A DNA stretch of 7,426 nucleotides from Myxococcales bacterium (GTDB lineage: Bacteria > Myxococcota_C > UBA6777): contig JALTMC010000123.1 in NCBI GenBank assembly GCA_027005175.1, forward strand, positions 1 through 7,426. Direction: 5' to 3'. The notes under the pieces were generated by a model. The model did no database searches. It saw nothing but the letters and a program-made list of their open reading frames with translations, and was not told the origin of the DNA. A program made the translations under genes and the position numbers. Shown piece after piece: positions 4,951-7,426 of the stretch (position 1 is the first letter of the stretch; every line of letters starts with the position of its first letter).

Positions 4951-6525
4951 ATGCGAGAGATACTAGCAACACATGTGGACCCTGCCCTCCCAGAGAGCAA
5001 GCGATCCCGTCGTGCGATTCGAGTCACAGAGACCGTCTTGCGCGACGCTCATCAATCCTTGTTGGCCACACGGATGCGTACGGAAGATATGCTGCCGATT
5101 CTGAGCAAGCTGGATCAGGTGGGATACTGGTCATTGGAGGTTTGGGGTGGTGCAACCTTTGACTCTTGTTTGCGCTTCTTACGGGAAGATCCGTGGGAGC
5201 GATTGTGCCTACTTCGACAAGGGCTACCCAACACCCGGTTGCAGATGCTTATGCGTGGTCAAAATATTGTGGGATACAAACACTATCCCGACGATATCGT
5301 CACAACGTTTGTGAATCGAGCGGCAGAGTACGGAATCGATGTTTTTCGTGTCTTTGATGCACTGAATGATGTCCGCAACATGCGTCATACGATCGAAGCC
5401 GTTCTCAAAGCGGGTAAGATCGCGGAAGGTGCTATCTCGTATACGGTATCACCCTTTCACACCGTTGATCGTTATATTGATCTTGCCAAAGAGCTTGAGT
5501 CACTGGGGTGTCAGACCATCTGTATAAAAGACATGGCAGGTTTGTTGAACCCCTTTACCTCGCGAGAGTTGGTTCAAAAGTTGAAGGAAGCCGTCTCGAT
5601 TCCGATTCACCTTCACTGCCACAGCACCAGCGGGATGGCCGAGGGCGCCTACCTCATGGGTATTGAAGCGGGTGCAGACATCGTAGACGTTGCGATCTCT
5701 TCGATGGCTGGGGGAACATCACAACCTTCCACAGAGTCTTTGGTGGCCACACTCCAAAACACACCACACGACACAGGTTTGGATCTCCGTATTCTCGCAG
5801 AGGTGGCAGAGTATTTCCGCACTGTCCGGTATAAGTACGCTCACTTTGAGAGCAAGCATACAGGTGTAGACCCTCGCGTACTACGCAATCAAATCCCTGG
5901 TGGGATGATCTCAAACTTGGCCAACCAGCTCCTAGAACAAGATGCGCTGGATAAGATGGATGACGTTCTGGAAGAAGTCCCAAAAGTCCGGGCAGATCTG
6001 GGCTATCCACCTTTGGTGACTCCGACAAGTCAGATCGTCGGAACCCAAGCCGTGCTCAATGTGATCATGGGAGAGCGATACAAGTCGATCACTCGTGAAA
6101 CCCGCAACTTACTGATGGGTCGGTATGGAAAAACCCCTGCTCCTGTCAATGCTGAGTTGCTGGTGCTCGCCGAAGAAGTGGAGGGAGAAAAGGCCATTGA
6201 CATCCGCCCCGCTGACCTACTCGAACCAGCCTGGAAGAGTGCCCAAGCTGCCGTTGCAGACGAAAACGGAAAGCACCCTGAAGACGACGCCCTCAACTAT
6301 GCCATCTTCCCCCAAGTCGCCCAACAATTCTTTGAAGAGAGAAAGCGACGAGGTCCCACTCCTGAGGTCCTGGCGGCGGCCATGAGTGCAGTGATCTACC
6401 AACTTCGGCAGGAACTTTTGGAGCAAGATCACGAAACCAACGGCATCGGAAAACGTGGCCTCAATCCATGGAAGCTCGCCGCTCGTATCGAAAACCTCCG
6501 TGTCAGTTCACTTAGTAGGATTTAG
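4951..6525 (+). CDS. Pyruvate/oxaloacetate carboxyltransferase, transcarboxylase 5S / OadA / PycB type
   Basis: Cytosolic TIM-barrel carboxyltransferase that moves the carboxyl group between carboxybiotin and pyruvate/oxaloacetate. It has 524 aa, with barrel about 25-300 and conserved carboxylase C-terminal domain about 305-465. Metal and catalytic residues match the family: D32 in RDAHQS, K193 in CIKDMAG (the carbamylated lysine) and H222/H224 in HLHCHS, corresponding to P. shermanii 5S D23, K184, H215 and H217. Also present are [15 protein letters not shown] (59-73), [11 protein letters not shown] (130-140), QIPGGM (314-319) and [13 protein letters not shown] (356-368). No biotin domain is fused; the carrier is the next gene, 5 bp away. 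Oddity: a tail of about 60 residues (465-524) follows the usual domain end, with an alanine-rich helix and then [13 protein letters not shown]. It resembles small epsilon/gamma-type assembly subunits of decarboxylases. OadA of a sodium pump is less likely because no membrane beta subunit is seen. The ATG is set by AGAAGG. Confidence 0.92.
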   Translation: MREILATHVDPALPESKRSRRAIRVTETVLRDAHQSLLATRMRTEDMLPILSKLDQVGYWSLEVWGGATFDSCLRFLREDPWERLCLLRQGLPNTRLQMLMRGQNIVGYKHYPDDIVTTFVNRAAEYGIDVFRVFDALNDVRNMRHTIEAVLKAGKIAEGAISYTVSPFHTVDRYIDLAKELESLGCQTICIKDMAGLLNPFTSRELVQKLKEAVSIPIHLHCHSTSGMAEGAYLMGIEAGADIVDVAISSMAGGTSQPSTESLVATLQNTPHDTGLDLRILAEVAEYFRTVRYKYAHFESKHTGVDPRVLRNQIPGGMISNLANQLLEQDALDKMDDVLEEVPKVRADLGYPPLVTPTSQIVGTQAVLNVIMGERYKSITRETRNLLMGRYGKTPAPVNAELLVLAEEVEGEKAIDIRPADLLEPAWKSAQAAVADENGKHPEDDALNYAIFPQVAQQFFEERKRRGPTPEVLAAAMSAVIYQLRQELLEQDHETNGIGKRGLNPWKLAARIENLRVSSLSRI

Positions 6526-6530
6526 ACAAG

Positions 6531-7031
6531 ATGCAAGGAAAATTAGAGGTAGACAGCCAGCAGTTTGAGGTGGAAGCCCGTCGTGAGAATGAGGCAATTC
6601 TTGTGACGATGGGTGGCAAAGAGTTTGCGGTCACACTGCAAGAAACAGAGGAAGGGTTTACAGCCCAAATCGGCGAGGAAGAGCTTCATATCGAGGTAAC
6701 AGAGGAGCAAAAGGACCAGCTTCGTCTCTCTCGAACAACCGATATCTCTGTGGACGGTCACCTTGTTCCCACTCTATTTCGCCCACAACGCAACCAGGAA
6801 GAAGGCAGTATGACAGCCTTAATGCCAGGAACTGTCATTCGTATCTTGGTCGAAGAGGGTCAGGAAGTTTCCACAGGAGAGGTGTTGTTGATTTTGGAAG
6901 CCATGAAGATGGAAAACGAGATCAAAGCTCCCCTTGATGGCCTCGTTGAGACCATCCCAGTCGAAGCAGGCAAAGCCGTCAACAAAGGAGACCTTCTTAT
7001 TCTTCTATCTGAGAAGCAAGAGCTTCCGTGA
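6531..7031 (+). CDS. Biotin carboxyl carrier protein (transcarboxylase 1.3S type)
   Basis: Carries the carboxyl group on biotin between the 12S and 5S active sites. It has 166 aa. The C-terminal biotinyl domain (about 94-161) has MPGTV, the biotinylation motif EAMKMEN with K126 as the biotin lysine, then IKAPLDG and a closing KGDLLILL strand. The first 90 residues are beta-rich and charged and resemble the N-terminal part of stand-alone acyl-CoA carboxylase carrier subunits, in place of the Ala/Gly-rich linker of P. shermanii 1.3S. The gene starts 5 bp after the 5S stop, and its AGGA site lies within the end of the 5S gene, so the two are translationally linked. The last 35 bp overlap the convergent yebC-like gene. 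The carrier role is certain; the specific complex is inferred from gene order. Confidence 0.93.
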   Translation: MQGKLEVDSQQFEVEARRENEAILVTMGGKEFAVTLQETEEGFTAQIGEEELHIEVTEEQKDQLRLSRTTDISVDGHLVPTLFRPQRNQEEGSMTALMPGTVIRILVEEGQEVSTGEVLLILEAMKMENEIKAPLDGLVETIPVEAGKAVNKGDLLILLSEKQELP

Positions 7032-7426
7032 ACTCAACGTTGTGGTAAACCTTTTGAACATCATCATTATCTTCAAGTCGATCGATAAGCTTCATCAAGC
7101 TGGCAAAAACTTTGGGTGAGACCTCTTTGGTCATACTTGGAATGCGTTGAAGCCCAGACTCTTTAGGCTCAATGGACAGTTCACTCAGCTTCGAAGCGAT
7201 ATTATTGAAGTCTTCCATCGCACCAAAAACGGTGAGAAACCCGTCTTCAGACTCGATCTCCTCTGCACCCGCTTCGATCATCTCAAGTTGAAACTCATCC
7301 TCACATAACTTTTGTAAGGTGGCTGCCTCCCAAAGTGTCATTGTTGAAAATCGGCCTTTCATGAGCTGGTTGTTCATAATGCTTCTACGTGCTTCGCCTT
7401 GAGCAGACATATACTGAGCTGCAAAG
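6997..7426 (-). CDS. YebC/TACO1-family protein, C-terminal part (truncated by window edge)
   Basis: The family includes bacterial YebC/PmpR, described as DNA-binding regulators and more recently as translation factors helping ribosomes at proline-rich stretches. The frame is open to the window edge, giving 142 residues. The C-terminal signature is clear: [15 protein letters not shown], then [13 protein letters not shown], then [13 protein letters not shown], and finally [20 protein letters not shown], with a short tail. It looks closest to the Bacteroidetes-like branch with GxxRIP and DDVQNVYHN. Further upstream, only KGRF resembles the expected stretch; the usual glycine-rich GGSLG and GSVxFMF patterns are not seen. 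The ATG at 7410 is not a credible family start, since the protein is normally about 240 aa. It converges with the biotin carrier gene and overlaps it by 35 bp. Confidence 0.85.
   Translation of the reverse strand, partial: FAAQYMSAQGEARRSIMNNQLMKGRFSTMTLWEAATLQKLCEDEFQLEMIEAGAEEIESEDGFLTVFGAMEDFNNIASKLSELSIEPKESGLQRIPSMTKEVSPKVFASLMKLIDRLEDNDDVQKVYHNVEFTEALASQIEE

Noticed and set aside
4951-6525. Alpha subunit of a sodium-pumping oxaloacetate decarboxylase
   Set aside because: No membrane beta or gamma subunit is present and the neighbour is a 12S-type acyl-CoA carboxyltransferase, which fits transcarboxylase better.

Overview
This 7.4 kb window comes from a bacterial chromosome. The gene styles suggest a deltaproteobacterial-type organism (Myxococcota, Bradymonadales or a relative). 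The basis is a lipoprotein with many DC-type cysteine modules, five tRNA genes that all lack an encoded CCA, and the order tadA - SRP RNA - dnaX. The phylum is inferred, not proven.

Left part, minus strand (positions 1 to about 1876): one dense translation-and-replication cluster. Read in the direction of transcription it holds a sigma70-like promoter, tRNA-Ser(TGA), tRNA-Ser(GCT), a second promoter, tRNA-Arg(ACG), tadA, tRNA-Ser(CGA), tRNA-Ser(GGA), the 4.5S SRP RNA gene (ffs) and the start of dnaX, which runs off the window. The four serine tRNAs form a complete isoacceptor set for all six serine codons. The arginine tRNA is the known TadA substrate and lies directly upstream of tadA. The tadA reading frame ends inside tRNA-Ser(CGA). 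The dnaX product has the expected start, Walker A, zinc cysteines and Walker B, but lacks about nine residues right after Walker A.

Middle (1830-2146): a 317-bp divergent intergenic region with a promoter for each direction and one inverted repeat.

Right part, plus strand (2147-7031): four co-directional genes with no visible terminator between them. They encode a cysteine-rich lipoprotein, a 12S/PccB-type carboxyltransferase, a 5S/OadA/PycB-type carboxyltransferase and a biotin carrier protein. The last three match the three subunit types of methylmalonyl-CoA:pyruvate transcarboxylase (12S, 5S, 1.3S), and no biotin carboxylase is present. The likely job is to move a carboxyl group between methylmalonyl-CoA and pyruvate on biotin, linking propionyl-CoA and C4-acid metabolism without ATP. 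The 12S-5S junction is a perfect-period triplication of a 44-bp unit that carries the 12S C-terminal codons, its stop and the 5S Shine-Dalgarno. The 5S protein has an unusual C-terminal tail.

Right edge, minus strand: the C-terminal part of a YebC/TACO1-family protein converges on, and overlaps by 35 bp, the biotin carrier gene.
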